NCBI GenBank assembly: GCA_963691705.1
Contig: OY829539.1
Coordinates: forward strand, 15,736,186-15,800,185
Length of the DNA stretch: 64,000 bases
Reading direction: 5' to 3'
Origin: Viola odorata
Lineage: Eukaryota > Streptophyta > Magnoliopsida > Malpighiales > Violaceae
A program made the translations under genes and the position numbers. This document shows positions 50,763 through 63,145 of this stretch, piece after piece (position 1 is the stretch's first letter; every line of letters begins with the position of its first letter). Below the pieces are notes generated by a model, which saw only the letters and a list, made by a program, of their open reading frames with translations, searched no databases and had not been told where the DNA came from.

Positions 50763-52227
50763 TGATGGGTGTCGAATTTGTCAAAAATATATTTAAGTTA
50801 CAACTTGCCACTAAGAACAAATGAATTGTAAACAACAGTAAGAGGTTCGATCCACAGGAAGCTATGGTATGATGGTTGTGGGAACTTGTAATGATTGAGA
50901 TAACACTTAGGTGAATTTGGGAGTTGAGTTTTGTACTAAAACTGGAACGGAAAAGTAAATGGAACAAGTGACTATCTTGGTCAAGAATAATGCTCTTGGT
51001 CAAGACGGCAGATTCAGAAATAGAAATCAAATAAGAGAGATGTTCCTAGTAGAGGCTGGCAGGTATGAGATATGAGACACAATCATCGACACAGGGGTAT
51101 TCATCTTCAAACTACAAAGTTGCTATAGGATCAAGGTACGCTTATGACCCCTGCTTCCCTCCTGTATCAACACCACCTCAGGTATGCTTCGAGATGATGC
51201 CTAACCAACAAGCACCTTGTTGGTTAAAGGGTTTACTGAGTTGGCTGATGAACGACTAGGGGAAGACAACTCCAGACTAGTATCCTCGGGTGTCAATTGG
51301 GACTAGATCTGATTAACCTTTCTCCCTATCGTTTCGCGGACTCCCGCTAACGTGTAGGTGTCTACTTCGATCCTTTTAGTCAATAATCCATGGCTAAGAG
51401 AAATGACTAATGCATTATCTATTCAACATCAAATTGGCCAGATCCAATATCAAACAAAAATACATTAAGAATAATTTTGAAATTGATTAAATGCAGATTC
51501 AAAGATTAGTAAGATCGGTTAGGTCTCATGTGTACTCATACTCATGCTTAAGTGCCTCTACTAAGAAGAATGTACTTAGCTACTCCAACTTATAATTGAA
51601 AAGCAAAATAACAATGTATTTCAAAATAATTAAAATCCTTCGTTGCCAAAGGAGCAAAATGTATGTGTAAAAATGGAGGAAGAAAATCCCAAAGAGAAGA
51701 GGATTACAAACCGGTGATGGCCAACCCCTTTTCTCCAAACCCTAAGAAGGGTATAAATACTTCCTAGAAAGTAGCTAAGGCGGAATTAAAGGAAATAAAA
51801 TCCTAATCAAATTTAAATTGTATTTGAATTGCTCTCATCCTCACGGGAGAATCTTATCGAATCAAAACAGCGGGGCGCATCTTCAATCAGTCCATGATCA
51901 ACGTTTCCAATCATCAGGGCAGGAAAATCATCTGTCAGCGCCTTTAACTCTGCTATCTGTTCCTTAGATTTCTCTAGGTGGAGGATTGGCCAATCGAATC
52001 TATCTTGGCAAAGAGAGACAACTTCACCATCTTGGTTCAGAATGTCACCCGAGAATCTAGCTACTCAAAATATGCCCCTAACCATGTTAAATCTCCTCCT
52101 TCTTAGTGTTTACCTATTCAAAGTTGTTTCCTGCAATAATCGAATGATTCATACCAAACTCAATATCATACCATTCGAGAACGCAAGAAAACTAGTGGTA
52201 AAAACCACTACAATTAAAGCTCAATCA
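50763..52227 (-). repeat. 3' LTR of Athila-B
   Basis: 1465 bp, plus strand TGATGGGTG to CTCAATCA. On its right the minus strand reads GGATAACTGTGGGGGGTT, a PPT, directly before the LTR start. It carries the GTAAGAGGTTCGATCCACAG block (50846-50865) that several Athila LTRs here share near their U5 end. Confidence 0.82.
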
Positions 52228-53289
52228 AACCCCCCACAGTTATCCTAATGCTTATCCCCAAGCATACTGACTCGAAATAAAACTAAACAAAACAAAAAAA
52301 ATCAAAATCAGGAAACACTTGTAGTCAACCAACCATCTCATCATATAGAATGCTCAAACACTTTACTCCATAAATCCAAGAACCATATTACTAAGGCCTA
52401 ACCAATAGCCCAAACATCCTACATCTACATAGTCATAATTCAGGTGCTCCCTAGAAAATAATGCAAACTGAAATACAACAAAACCATTCTGTCTTCCTTT
52501 TATTTCTGTTCTACACAGACTGCCTCCTTTTAAACACATTTTTTAGCCTTACTTGTTTCTAGCATTTTTCATGAATCTTTGACTCATTGAATAGTTTCCT
52601 AGATGCTCTCACTTATTGAGGCAAAAGCATCAGGACAGATTGTTTTCTTTTTCTATGTTGTTTGTTTCTGTTCTTTCAAAGTAGTTCTCTGGACACTCTC
52701 ACTTAATGAGGCAAGAATACCAGAGTAATTGCAAACATTCATTTTTAAGGTTCATTTTAAAATTGCATGGCAGTTCTATGCGTCAAGGATTTTCAAGGTA
52801 AGGCAAAAACAATGAATCTATGTAGGTGGGGGATGCTTAAAAGGTACCAGGAGTCGTACTCTTGTAGGTATTGGAAATATTAACCCAAATTTATTGCCCT
52901 AGCAGTATGGTATGGAGTCATGAAATAAAGCTTTCTTGCTTCCTATGTGAATGGATAAGATGTTCAAAGACAAGATGGATTCTGATTTTTGAAAAGCAAT
53001 ACAAAACATGCAATCTATCTAAAAACACATAAATTGAAACATAAAAATCATGCAGAAAATTTTAAAACAGACCTAAAAAATTACAAAAAAGTGACTCAAA
53101 ATAATAAATACACATCAAAACAAAAAAAGAAAACAATCACACATAACAAGTGTAAAACTCCTCCCCCACACTTATTGGACACATTGTCTTGAATGTGAGA
53201 GAGGCAGGATAAAAACATGCAATTAAACAAAGAATAAAAATAAAGACAGAAATGTATATACATAAAGGAAAGGAAAGGTATGACCTAGG
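52228..53289 (-). other. Athila-B 3' non-coding region
   Basis: PPT at 52228-52245 (minus strand), then about 1 kb without a gene. AAGTGTGGGGGAGGAG (minus strand, 53174-53158) is like the purine blocks of Athila-1. A short repeat TCTCACTTATTGAGGCAAAA / TCTCACTTAATGAGGCAAGA lies at 52607 and 52698. Confidence 0.6.
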
Positions 53290-53609
53290 GGCAGTCAGTC
53301 AGACTCTGAGTCTGTATTAATGGGAGATTGGTGGGGAGGTCCAGAAGGCATGCGGGCCACTAGAGCATGAGATTCATCAATCTTGTTGTGTAGGAGGAGG
53401 AGGGAATCTAAGATGTCCTGGTTCAAGAGGAAGGATTTTTCTTGGGTGTCTTAAATTGATTGGAGCAGAGCATTGGTTTTCTGTTGTTCAGCCAGCAAAA
53501 CAGACAACTCATGTAAAGGTGCTGGGAATAAGGAGGAGGCTCCTGGTTGTGCTTGGCCTTGAGCTTGGCCATGATGTCCTCCATCTAGTTGCAAGTCTCC
53601 TTACTTCTG
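53290..53609 (-). pseudogene. Athila-B env-position ORF, C-terminal end
   Basis: The minus strand reads ELSVLLAEQQKTNALLQSI, one stop, then LNQDILDSLLLLHNKIDES and an end in PINTDSESD with a stop near 53300. It is a coiled-coil-like tail. It is separated from the body of the ORF by the solo LTR at 53615-55167, whose flanks are duplicated, so both parts were once continuous. Confidence 0.65.
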
Positions 53610-53614
53610 CTAGC

Positions 53615-55167
53615 TGATGTGTTGTCGAAACACTAAAAAATAATTACAACTAATCAGCTGCTACAAAAGATTGAAGATAGTGGTAAGAGGTTCGATCCAC
53701 AGAGAATGGTGAAGACATACACTAGACAGGGCCAGATATAAAGTAAAACAATAAAAGAAACAATGGGGGGTTTGGTTGGTTAATAAAGTTAACCAAGATA
53801 GAGACAGTCGAGGGTAAGACAGAACAGTTAATGAAAGCAGGAATAATATTAAAGATAGGAAGACAAAATAATAAATAAAGGTGTAAAATGAGAAGAGAGA
53901 GAGATTCCTAGCAAAGGATTTACTCAGGTTGCGTCTACGCCTAGTCAGTCATTGGTGCAAAAATATTCTATTCCTACGCCATAGACGTGCTATAGGGGTC
54001 AGGTACGTTTAGGCCCCCTACTTTCCTTCGTAAAAGAAGTTACCCCCCGTTTTCACATATGAGGTAGCCTTGACACTTCGTTGTCCTCCCAGGCACGAGG
54101 CGGGGAGGCAACACTCAAAGGCCCACTAAGAAGAGGAAAGACATGTCTAGGGTGAGATACCTCTCAGCTTATCAAACTCGCGGTACCAAGCTAATGAAAA
54201 TCCGTCTAGTGTCTACTCTATTCTAAGGCTTCGCGTTAGTTATAACCAAAGAAATGATGGAGATCTAAGAAGGTAAACTAGCAGGTGATAAAGCTCCTAA
54301 TAAAACTGACTAGATTTAGCAATAAAACGGTAAGCAAACAAATATAGCAATAGGAATGTATAAAGCACGATTTGGCCTCTTGACTACCCTAAGCAACCTT
54401 CAAATAACCTTTGCTAAGAATGGAGAATCTAGATACTCATGCCATAAAATAAATAAACAAAATAATAAAAGAATGATTGCATAAAAGAAGAAGAACAAGG
54501 AGAAGAAAACTATTAAATGTTATTGGTCAGAGCAAAGCTCTAGTTAATTACAACAGCTGTTGGAAAAAGAGGTCTCAGCCGCCACCCAAAAGAAAAGTAA
54601 AAAATTCCAAAACCCTAAAACTTAAAGCTTAAATACCCTCTTGCCCACAAGAGGACAAAATCCAGCTAAGAGGGAGTATAAAGGAGCGTGTCCTTAAGAG
54701 AATATTCTGGAATATGCTAGGAGGAATCTGCATGGAATCCCGTGCGGATCTTTTAGGAATCTTTCTCTTTGGTCGTCGAGGCTTAGACGAAAACTTCTAT
54801 AGCAAGACGACTTGATCAGCAGCTAGGGTAAGACGTAGAATTTGGCAGCAAGGGAAATATTCTAGAAGCGCATGGAATCTTCTGGAAGCTAGCAAGGTGG
54901 ACACGTGGAAGCACAGCAACGGAGCTTTGACCAGGAAATATTTCCCAGGGCTCGACGGAAATAGCTAGGGCTCGACGGCGAAATGGATGCCTTGGCATCG
55001 TTGCTTTGAGATTCGCGGAATTCCACCCAAAAAGCATATCTTTTCGCATATTCCTCTCTTTTTGCGTAGATCTGCAATAAAGATGGAAATAAGGACAAAT
55101 CAGCAGTATCATGCTAGGAATAAGGACAATAATGGAGAGAAAAATGTGCATAAAATACACACTAACA
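53615..55167 (-). repeat. Solo Athila-type LTR inserted in Athila-B ORF
   Basis: 1553 bp, plus strand TGATGTGTTGTCG to ACACTAACA. Flanks are CTAGC (53610-53614) and CTAGT (55168-55172), a 5-bp target duplication with one change. No PBS, PPT or internal sequence accompanies it, so it is a solo LTR formed by recombination. It belongs to the same broad family as the Athila-A LTR (GTGTGTATTTTAT near its 5' end). Confidence 0.85.
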
Positions 55168-55172
55168 CTAGT

Positions 55173-56085
55173 CCTGGTTGGATTCTCAAAGGTGCTAGCT
55201 GGAATGGTCCTGCAAAGTTCCCAAAGAGTCGTTACTCCCTTGGAGTAGTGCTTGCATTGTAACAAACAATGCCTTGTTCTAAATAGAAAAATCCCATTTA
55301 GTCAAGGGCTTTCAAATCAAGTATTTTACGGGTAGGGTATTCATTCAAAGTGGAACCTAGGATCATGTGTGTTTGTCAATGGTGAACCTCTTGGGCAATC
55401 TAGTAGGCCAGACTCACTTTAACACCGTGATGTAGGCACTAGAGGATGAAAATTTTATCCCTGGACAGGAAACCAAACTTCTTTGTCTTGCCAAAGAGTG
55501 AGATGGTTAGGATTCTATGGAGAATCTTGAGGGCTGGATCATAAAGCTTTGAAGCTTTGGACGAGGCATTAAATTCAGCATGGGGATCTTTAGTTAGAGT
55601 CCTAAAGACTAGTAGCATCCCAACCCTCAAGAACCTCATAGAAGGTCGAAGCTTACCAGCTGGGCTGGTACTTAAAGTTGTGCATAAATCCTAACATCAC
55701 ATCAAAATCATACAAGCTCATGTGATGCCAACTTCCACACAATCTAAATTTAATTACATTCCCTGCATGGATGTTGGGGCGGTCCCTAAATTTCAAACTC
55801 AAAGAGTGGTAATCAATCCCGAATGTGGAGTGGAACTCCAAACACAATTCATAAAACACAAGTTCTATAGGGAAGAAAATAGGTCCCCATCCAATATTGT
55901 CAACCACCTGCCTAACCCTAGCATGCAAGCCTAGCTGGTACATCAGTTCATCATCCATAGTGACACAGGGTGTGATTGAACCTCTATTCAGGCGATGAGA
56001 AAACCTATTCCCATGACGCTCAACCATCCCCCAAATTAAGAGGGATCAGGGAGCAGTGGGATGTTACATGAGCTAGAATTTGTCA
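55173..56085 (-). pseudogene. Athila-B env-position ORF, body (ATHILA ORF-1-like)
   Basis: The minus strand encodes LHARVRQVVDNIGWGPIFF, ELCLEFHSTFGIDYHSLSL and IKFRLCGSWHHMSLYDFDV. The same pattern occurs in the Athila-1 ORF (RIKEYVANIGWESLFY, ELSLEFFTTFWVD, INFRLATKWEHLTLGEF). After a stop, YDPALKILHRILTISLFGK and ILGSTLNEYPTRKILDLKAL follow. The N-terminus is cut by Tat-3. Stops and frame changes lie at about 55652, 55540 and 55290. Confidence 0.7.
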
Positions 56086-56104
56086 AAGGCTCCAGCTGGC
56101 CCCA

Positions 56105-56590
56105 TGATAACAATAGAGGCAATTCCAGGGGCATTGTCGTCTTTACACTCAGCGATAAGGTTGGATTACTATAGATCCAATCGGGCGCGTCTCACTGAAG
56201 ATGCCGCCCTTCACCAAGCGAGGAACCCTAGGATGGTCGACATCAGCGGGGGAGGGGGGGTCTCACGCATTATCTGCCCACACGCACAGCGTTATCCCAT
56301 CCCAGGTTAGTCATGACGTCACTTAAGGTGTTATCTTTCCTAGATAACGCCCACCCCTTATAGGTAACACCCACCTTTTCCTATAAATACCCCACCGTTC
56401 AAGATGAGAGGTAAGCCTATGATTGCTAGTTGAACCCCTGCCATTTGGAACAACCATACTAACTTAAGCATCGGAGTGTGTATGTCGGAGCCCCCCTCTA
56501 GCACTTTGCAGGTACACCGGACGACAAGCACAATAACCTTGAGAGGCCGTGGTCCCCACCCCTGGTTCTCCAGAAGTCTGAATCTTATCA
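56105..56590 (+). repeat. 5' LTR of Tat-3
   Basis: 486 bp, TGATAACAATAGAGG to AATCTTATCA, with the TATA box CTATAAATACC (56383-56393). The ends are inverted (TGATAA / TTATCA), as in the other Tat LTRs. The block GGATGGTCGACATCAGCGGG is shared with the Tat-2 LTR. Confidence 0.88.
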
Positions 56591-56593
56591 AAC

Positions 56594-56611
56594 TGGTGCT
56601 TTCATTGAGAG
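56594..56611 (+). other. Primer-binding site of Tat-3
   Basis: TGGTGCTTTCATTGAGAG, three bases after the LTR; identical to the Tat-1 site on the minus strand at 36-19. Confidence 0.78.
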
Positions 56612-56666
56612 CTTTGGTTATATTAAGTGAGCGTCCTTAATAGCCAAGCTCTATTTTTCTCGGAGA

Positions 56667-58500
56667 TTGAAGGATCATGGCTCTGATTCGGAGTCTATAC
56701 CACCTCAGCCTTCTAGCATTCCTTTTGCGGTCCGCAGAGAACTTTTTCCTTTCACTACTACTGATGTTTCTGCCACGACGCAAGAAGTCTCTCTAGGATC
56801 TTCAGATTTGTCTCTTGGACGAACAACGGGAACACCTTTTTCCCTGATGCAGATTCCTCTTTCCCAAATGGTAGGATCTAGCTATTCCACTCCTCTTCCA
56901 ATGGGATCTATGATGGATAGCACTAATAACCCCTTTGTGAATTCAATATCCGCTCTTTGTGCTCAGTTGGATCATTTAACCGAGTTAGCCGCAAGATTCA
57001 CGCCCAGTGTGTCCGAGCAGAGTGTTCCTTCTCAAACTATTTTTACATCATCTATTGTCACTGAACAACCGTTATCGCCTCCACTACACAGAAACATTCC
57101 GTTGACCTTATCCACGATGACTACGCCAGCCAGCCTTGTACAACTCGCTCATGGGCGAGTGGAGCCTTACGTACCACATATGCGACAAATCCCCATCTCC
57201 CAAGAGGAGCGACGACAGGAGGAGTATAGAGATCATTGGGATGGTCGACAAGAGGAAGTGGATAGAGATGTATCCCCCGAGCGTAGTAAGAGATCGAGTA
57301 GCAGAAAATACCGAACCCGCTCACCAAGGAGTGGTAGCCAAACTCCAAGGTGGCATCACACGCCTGATCCGCGAAATCAAAGGCGTCATCTGCAAGTGTC
57401 CCCGTCTCGCCTTTCTCGCGAAACCCTCGACGACACCTCAGGTCACCCGTTCAGCCATCGCATAAGACGTCACAGACTCAGTCGACATGTGGAACTCCCT
57501 ATAGAGTCCTATGATGGCACCAAGGATCCCATCTCCTACCTTAACAAGGTGAAAGACTTTGTGCAGTTCCAAACTCACAGTGACGCGGCTTTGTGCCAAA
57601 TATTTATTATGATGTTGTCAGGAGTCGCGCGCCTTTAGTTTGACGGTCTCCCAGCCAGATCCATTGACAGTTTTTCGCAGCTGGAATCTAAGTTTTGAAA
57701 TCGGTTTAGTACCGCTATCCCCATCAAGAAGTCCGCTGCAGCTTTATTCGATATATGCAGGAAACCTCAGGAATCTTTGAAAGATTTCCTCAGTCGTTTT
57801 GATATGGAGATTTCATTAACGCCAGGTGTTACCATTGATTTCGCTGTGGAAGCTTTAAAGCAGAATTGTCGTTATAAAAAACTGCGAGACACGTTAATGG
57901 TGGACCCCCAATGACTTTGGACGCATTAAGACTAAAAGCCCATAATTAGGCAAGGATGGAAGAGGAGGAAAATAGGGACAGAACCCGAAACATGCCGTAA
58001 AACGCACCTCAGGTTCCCAACGTTCCTATCAACACCACCTCTGACGATCGTTTTATCGATGATTACGCCCAATGAAAAGATCACATCCCTAAAACCTCTA
58101 ACCGGCGAAGGGGCAACTCCTCACGAGGAAGACTCGGTAACTCCCCCACTCGGCGGCAGGCAGATCCCCTCAAGGGCCGAATTTATGACCCAAACCTTCC
58201 TTCCCTCATATTGCCAAGAGCGGAAATCTTAGCGATTGTGGAGCAACAAAACCTACCTATCCGTTATCCAGCCCCTGTAAAGCCAGGAGTAGCCATGGGA
58301 GGAAGGGAAAACGCTTTCTGCAAATTTCATAAAGTCAAGGGACACTCCGCAGACGTGTGCAAAGAATTAAAGCTGGCGATAGAGCGCTTAGTAGAAGAAG
58401 GTTACCTCGGAGAATTTGCCACTAAGGCAAGGGAAGAAGTCAGGAACAACCCAGCAAACAGGATGTCAGATAACCGACATGCACCTCCTTGTGCTCCATG
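56667..58500 (+). pseudogene. Tat-3 gag (broken)
   Basis: The Ser/Thr-rich start (MKDHGSDSESIPPQPSSIPF) leads to an Arg-rich linker, then the gag domain (LPIESYDGTKDPISYLNKVK, SQLESKF, PQESLKDFLSRFDMEI). A nucleocapsid-type CKFHKVKGHSADVC follows at 58320-58361. Breaks are a stop after GVARL (57636-57638), one after LESKF, a frame change near 57912 and stops between 57940 and 58080. A TGA at 58499-58501 ends the gag part. A single unusual zinc-binding motif of the C-H-H-C type is typical for Tat gag. Confidence 0.85.
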
Positions 58501-58540
58501 AAACAATGATACTCCTACTGGGAGGGGTAAAGAAACGCTT

Positions 58541-59910
58541 ATGATTGACGAAGATGATGTCCCCATCATCAATATTATCGCGGGAGGCACGCCGTATCTC
58601 GACGAGCCCACACAGATAACGCCCACAACAGGAGACAAGCGAAAACGAGAAGGCGCGCCAATGAAGAGCGAAGCAATAGGTGCCTTAGATCGAATGCTGT
58701 TATCCTTCTCCGAAGAGGACGAGAAGGGTATCGTGTTTCTGTATAACGATGCGTTAGTGGTTACACCCATTATTGGCAATCATGGAGTTAGGAGAACTCT
58801 CATTGACAAGAGGCTTACAACCTCATGAAGTGTCCCGACAGCGAGCTTACACCCTGCAAGAAGCCAATAATTGGGGTGGACGGAGTTCTAATCCCAGTGA
58901 CTGGAGTCACAATGCTGCTAGTATACTTTTGAGAAGACACGTCCAAACGGGCGAAGGAGTTGTTATTTCTAGTCGTAGACCTTACCCTGCCTTATAACGC
59001 TATACTTGGGCGACCATTCCTCAACCGTTTTGGAGCGGCGATATCTCAGAAGTATTTGAGGATGAAATATCCTTCTTGGGATGGAGTAGTCTCAATCAAA
59101 GGCGATCAGAAATTGGCGGCTGAGTGTTACCTGCTCATGATTCAGAAGAGTTGCAATAGATACGTGTGTGTCACGGTAGATCCTTATGGGCCGAATGATG
59201 AGAAACGCACTCAGCCCATGGACAAAATAGTACCCGTACCAGTTAACAGGATCATCAAAGCGGATTTCCTAGTTAGCGAGAAGCTAAGCCTAGAGGAAAA
59301 CCTTCAACTAGCTCAATTATTGAACAAATACAAAGGAGAGTTTGCATGGAAGCCTACGGATATGCCTGGTATCACGCGAGAGGTAGTGGAACATCGACTT
59401 AATATTGATCCTTGCATCAAGCCGATCCAACAAAAATGATGGGTGTTTTCTATGGAGAATACTTTAGCCATTGATAAGGATGTGTCAAAGCTCTTAGACG
59501 CAGGTTTCATCCGAGAGGTCCAATATCCAACCTGGTTAGCTAACCCAGTTCTCGTTCTGAAGCCCAATGGAGATTGGCGCATGTGCATTGACTTCACTAA
59601 CCTGAATGATGCTTATCCTAAGGATTGCTACCCGCTTCCTCGAATCGACCAGCTAGTCGATCAGACTGCTGGGTACGCCTATCTAAGCTCATTAGACGCC
59701 AACTCTTGATATCATCAAATCCCTATGGCTGTTGAAGATGAAGAGAAGACCACCTTCATTACTCCAAAGGCCACTTATTGTTACACGGCGATGCCGTTCG
59801 GGTTGAAGAATGCTGAGGCAACCTTCCAGCGCATGGTGAACAAAGTGTTTGAAAGGCAAATTGGAAAGAATATGGAAGCCTACGTTGATGATATACTAGT
59901 TAAAAGCTAA
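58541..59910 (+). pseudogene. Tat-3 protease and reverse transcriptase
   Basis: The protease starts as in Tat-2 (LLSFSEEDEKGIVFLYNDAL, VRRTLID). It then lacks the bases that encode the active-site Gly-Ser and the next residues (near 58806), so the catalytic loop is gone and the frame shifts. LPYNAILGRPFLNRFGAAIS follows at 58990. The RT has FAWKPTDMPGITREV, LLDAGFIREVQYPTWL, CIDFTNLNDAYPKD and an intact YVDDILV (59881-59901). Stops are at 59437-59439, 59707-59709 and 59908-59910. Confidence 0.9.
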
Positions 59911-61271
59911 AGCTTCGAGGACCACTTGGACGACTTGAACGAAGTTTTTGAGGTGATGAGAGAATATAAAATGAAGTTGAACCCCCGTAAATGCATGTTA
60001 GTGTTCCAAACGGGCAAAGTTTTGGGCTACGTGGTCAGTCAGAAGGGTATCCAGCCCAACCCCTCAAAAATCAAAGCTATCCAGGATATGATATCTCCAC
60101 GAATGGTCAAGGAGGTACAAAAACTAACAGGGCGCGTTATCACTCTAGGACGGTTTATGTCTAAGCAAGGCGAGAGATGTCTGCCCTTTTTCAAGGTCAT
60201 ACGTAAAAAAAGCCCCTTTTGGGTGGACAGCAGAATGTGAAGAGGCATTTACGGACCTAAAAGCCTATTTATCGTCTGACTTGGGGTTAACAAGACCAGA
60301 ACCGGGCGACACCCTGTACTTTTACCTTGGGGTTGCCGATGAAGTGGTTAGTGTTCCTTGTGCGAGACGACAACCACACACACCACCCTGTGTACTTCGT
60401 GAGCCTTGTTTTGATAGATGCCGAGCTGCGATACGCCCGCATTGAGAAAATAGCGTTTGCGTTAATATAGGCCACGCGGAAAATGGACAGGTATTTCCAG
60501 GCCCACCCCATCATCTTACTGACAGGCCAACCTTTGAAAAGGATATTTCAAAAACCTGAGTCTTCAGGAAGAATGCTAATTTGGGCCATCGAACTCGAGC
60601 AATACGGGTTGCAGTACAAAGCCCGACCATCTATAAAAGCTCAAGTCCTAGCAGATTTCATAGCTGAGTGTACCTTTACGCAAGATCCATTGATGGACCT
60701 GCCCGAAGAAGAAAAAGATGACTTGGACCTCCCGTTCCCTAAAACCTACACTGAGTTGTGGGTTATCCACGTGGATGGAGCCAAGAATCAAGAACTAGCC
60801 GGAGCTGAAATCTTCGTAATCGGGCCACACGATATACAGATACGATACGCCATCAGAATCCTGCAGCCGTTATCCAATAACGCGACGGAGTATGAGGCGT
60901 TACTGGTTGGACTTAGAATAGGAAGAAGCTTCTCCACAAAAGCCATACACGATACGGGAATGATGGGAGACTTGCGATTAAAGATCTGTGGAGACTCCAA
61001 ATTGATAATAGATCAAGTCTTGGGACACTCTCAGGCCAGAGAGCCCATCATGGTTCAATATCTTGCTAAAGTAAAACACGAGCTGTTGGAAATAAAGAAA
61101 AGTGGCATGCAGGTTAGCTTTGAGCATATCCCTCGAGAGGATAACGCTGAGGCAGACAACCTTGCCAAACTTGCAGCGAACCCGGGAGCGTCCATACCTA
61201 AGGGTGTGTACTATCGAGAAATATCCGCGCCCTCCTTCATTGAAGAGCAAGCGTCGCTTTGCATTGAATAA
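59911..61271 (+). pseudogene. Tat-3 RT end, RNase H and second RNase H
   Basis: The RT thumb and connection run through GYVVSQKGIQPNPSKIKAI. A frame change occurs in a run of A near 60208. RNase H sequence from 60240 to 60640 is broken (stops near 60467). The second RNase H is nearly intact at 60760-61190: WVIHVDGAKNQELAGAEIF, NNATEYEALLVGLRIG, CGDSKLIIDQVLGHS and REDNAEADNLA with all acidic residues. Compared with Tat-2 the VDGA motif is normal here. Confidence 0.88.
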
Positions 61272-62516
61272 ATTGAAAATGACTGTCGAATCCCCGTAAT
61301 AAAATACTTAAAACATGAGGAATTACCTACAGATAACGCTGAGAGGAAAAGAGTGCTGAAACAAGCGACACGGTGCACGTATTATGACGGGGAACTAGTC
61401 AGGAGATATTTCTCTCACCTAGCTGCCAAGTGTATCACTAAACAAGAGGGTCTTCATACCTTACGAGAAATCCATGAAGGAATATATGGCATGCATGCGC
61501 CAGGCGATACCTTGGCCGCACAAGTTTTCAGGTCGGGATTTTATTGGCCTACTATTCGTAGGGATTGCCACAATTACGTACGAACTTGTCAGAAATGTCA
61601 GGAGTTCTCCAAGATTCCTTGACAACCCGCCACGGAAATCTCTAAAATTGTGGCTCCCTATCCTTTTGTGAAATGGGGGATCGATATCCTAGGCCCATTT
61701 CCAAAGGCAAGGTCTCAGTTAAAATTCGTGGTTGTAGCGGTGGACTACTTCATGAAATGGGCAGAAGCGGAAGTGGTGGCCAACATCACAACAGAAAAAA
61801 ATTAGCGTTTCTTCAAACATCAAGTTATCATGCGGTTCGGTGTACCTCGTGTGCTAGTCAGCGACAATGGGACACAGTTCACCAGCCGATTTTTTAGAGG
61901 TCAATGCGCGGAATTCCAAATTGAGCAAAGATTCTCTTCCGTGGCTCATCCGCAGACCAACGGTCAAGCGGAGGTGACCAATCGAAGCATCCTCAGTGGT
62001 ATTAAGAAAAACCTAGAAGGGTCCAAAAAGAAATGGGCAGACGAGCTGCCGTATGTGATGTGGACATACCGCATGACCGTTAAGACCAGTACTGGAGAAA
62101 CACCTTTTACATTGGCTTTCAGCACTGAGGCCGTTACACCGGTAGAAATCGGTACCCTGATCCTGCGAGTAGCATACTTCAGAGAAGAGCTAAACGAGGA
62201 GAGGTTGCGAGCGAACCTCGACGCGTTACCAGAACTACATGAGGAAACCCTCCTGAAAATGCTACATTATAAACAAAAAATGGCGCGTTATCACAACTGG
62301 CGCATCAAAGAGCGATTGCTGAAAGCAGGAGACTTAGTACGCAGAGACAAACAAGCAACTGGATAGCGCGTGGGGAAACTCAACCGAAACTGGGACGGCC
62401 CATACTGTGTCACCCTTGTTATTGGAAAGAGAGCGTACCACCTGAAAACACTTGACGGTACTCCCTTACCCAACTCTTGGAACATAGCTCGTTTGAAGTT
62501 ATATCATGCTAGAATT
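61272..62516 (+). pseudogene. Tat-3 integrase
   Basis: Zinc region with HTLREIHEG, YWPTIRRDCHNY and CQKCQEF (61450-61615), a TGA at 61620-61622, then WGIDILGPFP (61676), LVSDNGTQFTSRF (61854) and [15 protein letters not shown] (61947), so the DDE residues remain. The 178-codon open stretch 61830-62366 ends at a TAG. The C-terminus continues to LPNSWNIARLKLYHARI and TGA at about 62519. Confidence 0.9.
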
Positions 62517-62629
62517 TGATATATCTCTGTATGTTTTGCTAACGCCAGTCCTAACTTGTGTTAACACTTGAATAGAGAATATTCTTGTGTGTGTTTTATG
62601 GCTGATTGTGTGCAGATGATAAAGGGTGC

Positions 62630-63145
62630 CAGGAGTGAAAAGTCTTATCCTTGTGATGGCCAGTCCTGATCAGACGACTCACTAAGACGAGGCACGCCCT
62701 GACATACCTAAAAACCTAGTGTTGGGAATGAAAAGTCCTATTCTTGTGGTAACCGTGCTAACACATGAGACCCACTAAGACGAGGCACGCCCCGACACCC
62801 CTGGGAGTGAAAAGTCCTATCCTTGTTGCAGTCATGCTAACATAGGCTGCCCACTAAGACGAGGCACGTCCCGACGTCTCTGGGAGAGAAAATCCTATCC
62901 TTGTGATAGCCGGGCTAACATAGACGGTTCACTAAGGTGAGGCACACCCCAAAGAGATAGTAACTCCATCATGGAAGTGAAAATCCTATCCTTGTGATAA
63001 CCGGGATAATACAGACGGCTCACCAAGACGAGGCACGAATCTAGGATGCGAGGTATCAATGCTTGGAAGTGATAATCCTACCCTTGTGATGGCTGGTCTT
63101 GATCAGACGGCTCACTAAGATGAGGCATATTCCAGGTCGATCATG
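62630..63145 (+). repeat. Tandem repeat block after Tat-3 pol
   Basis: Six diverged units share AGTGAAAAGTCCTATCCTTG, then a central part in two versions (GTGCTAACA or CCTGATCAGACGG), then CTCACTAAGACGAGGCACGC. Units at about 62635, 62733, 62806, 62880, 62975 and 63066. It corresponds to 29255-29775 of Tat-2. Confidence 0.85.

Larger units (their letters stand above)
50763..56104 (-). mobile_element. Athila-B, minus strand, 3' portion
   Basis: It consists of a 3' LTR (50763-52227), a PPT, a 3' non-coding region and the env-position ORF (53290-56085). It is interrupted by a solo LTR and then by Tat-3 at 56105. The pol part would lie beyond Tat-3, outside the window. It apparently inserted into the Athila-A LTR copy that stops at 50760. 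Confidence 0.8.

Noticed and set aside
53459..53640. Considered as a host coiled-coil gene
   Set aside because: Its continuation across the solo LTR and position before the Athila-B 3' region show that it is the end of the element's extra ORF.
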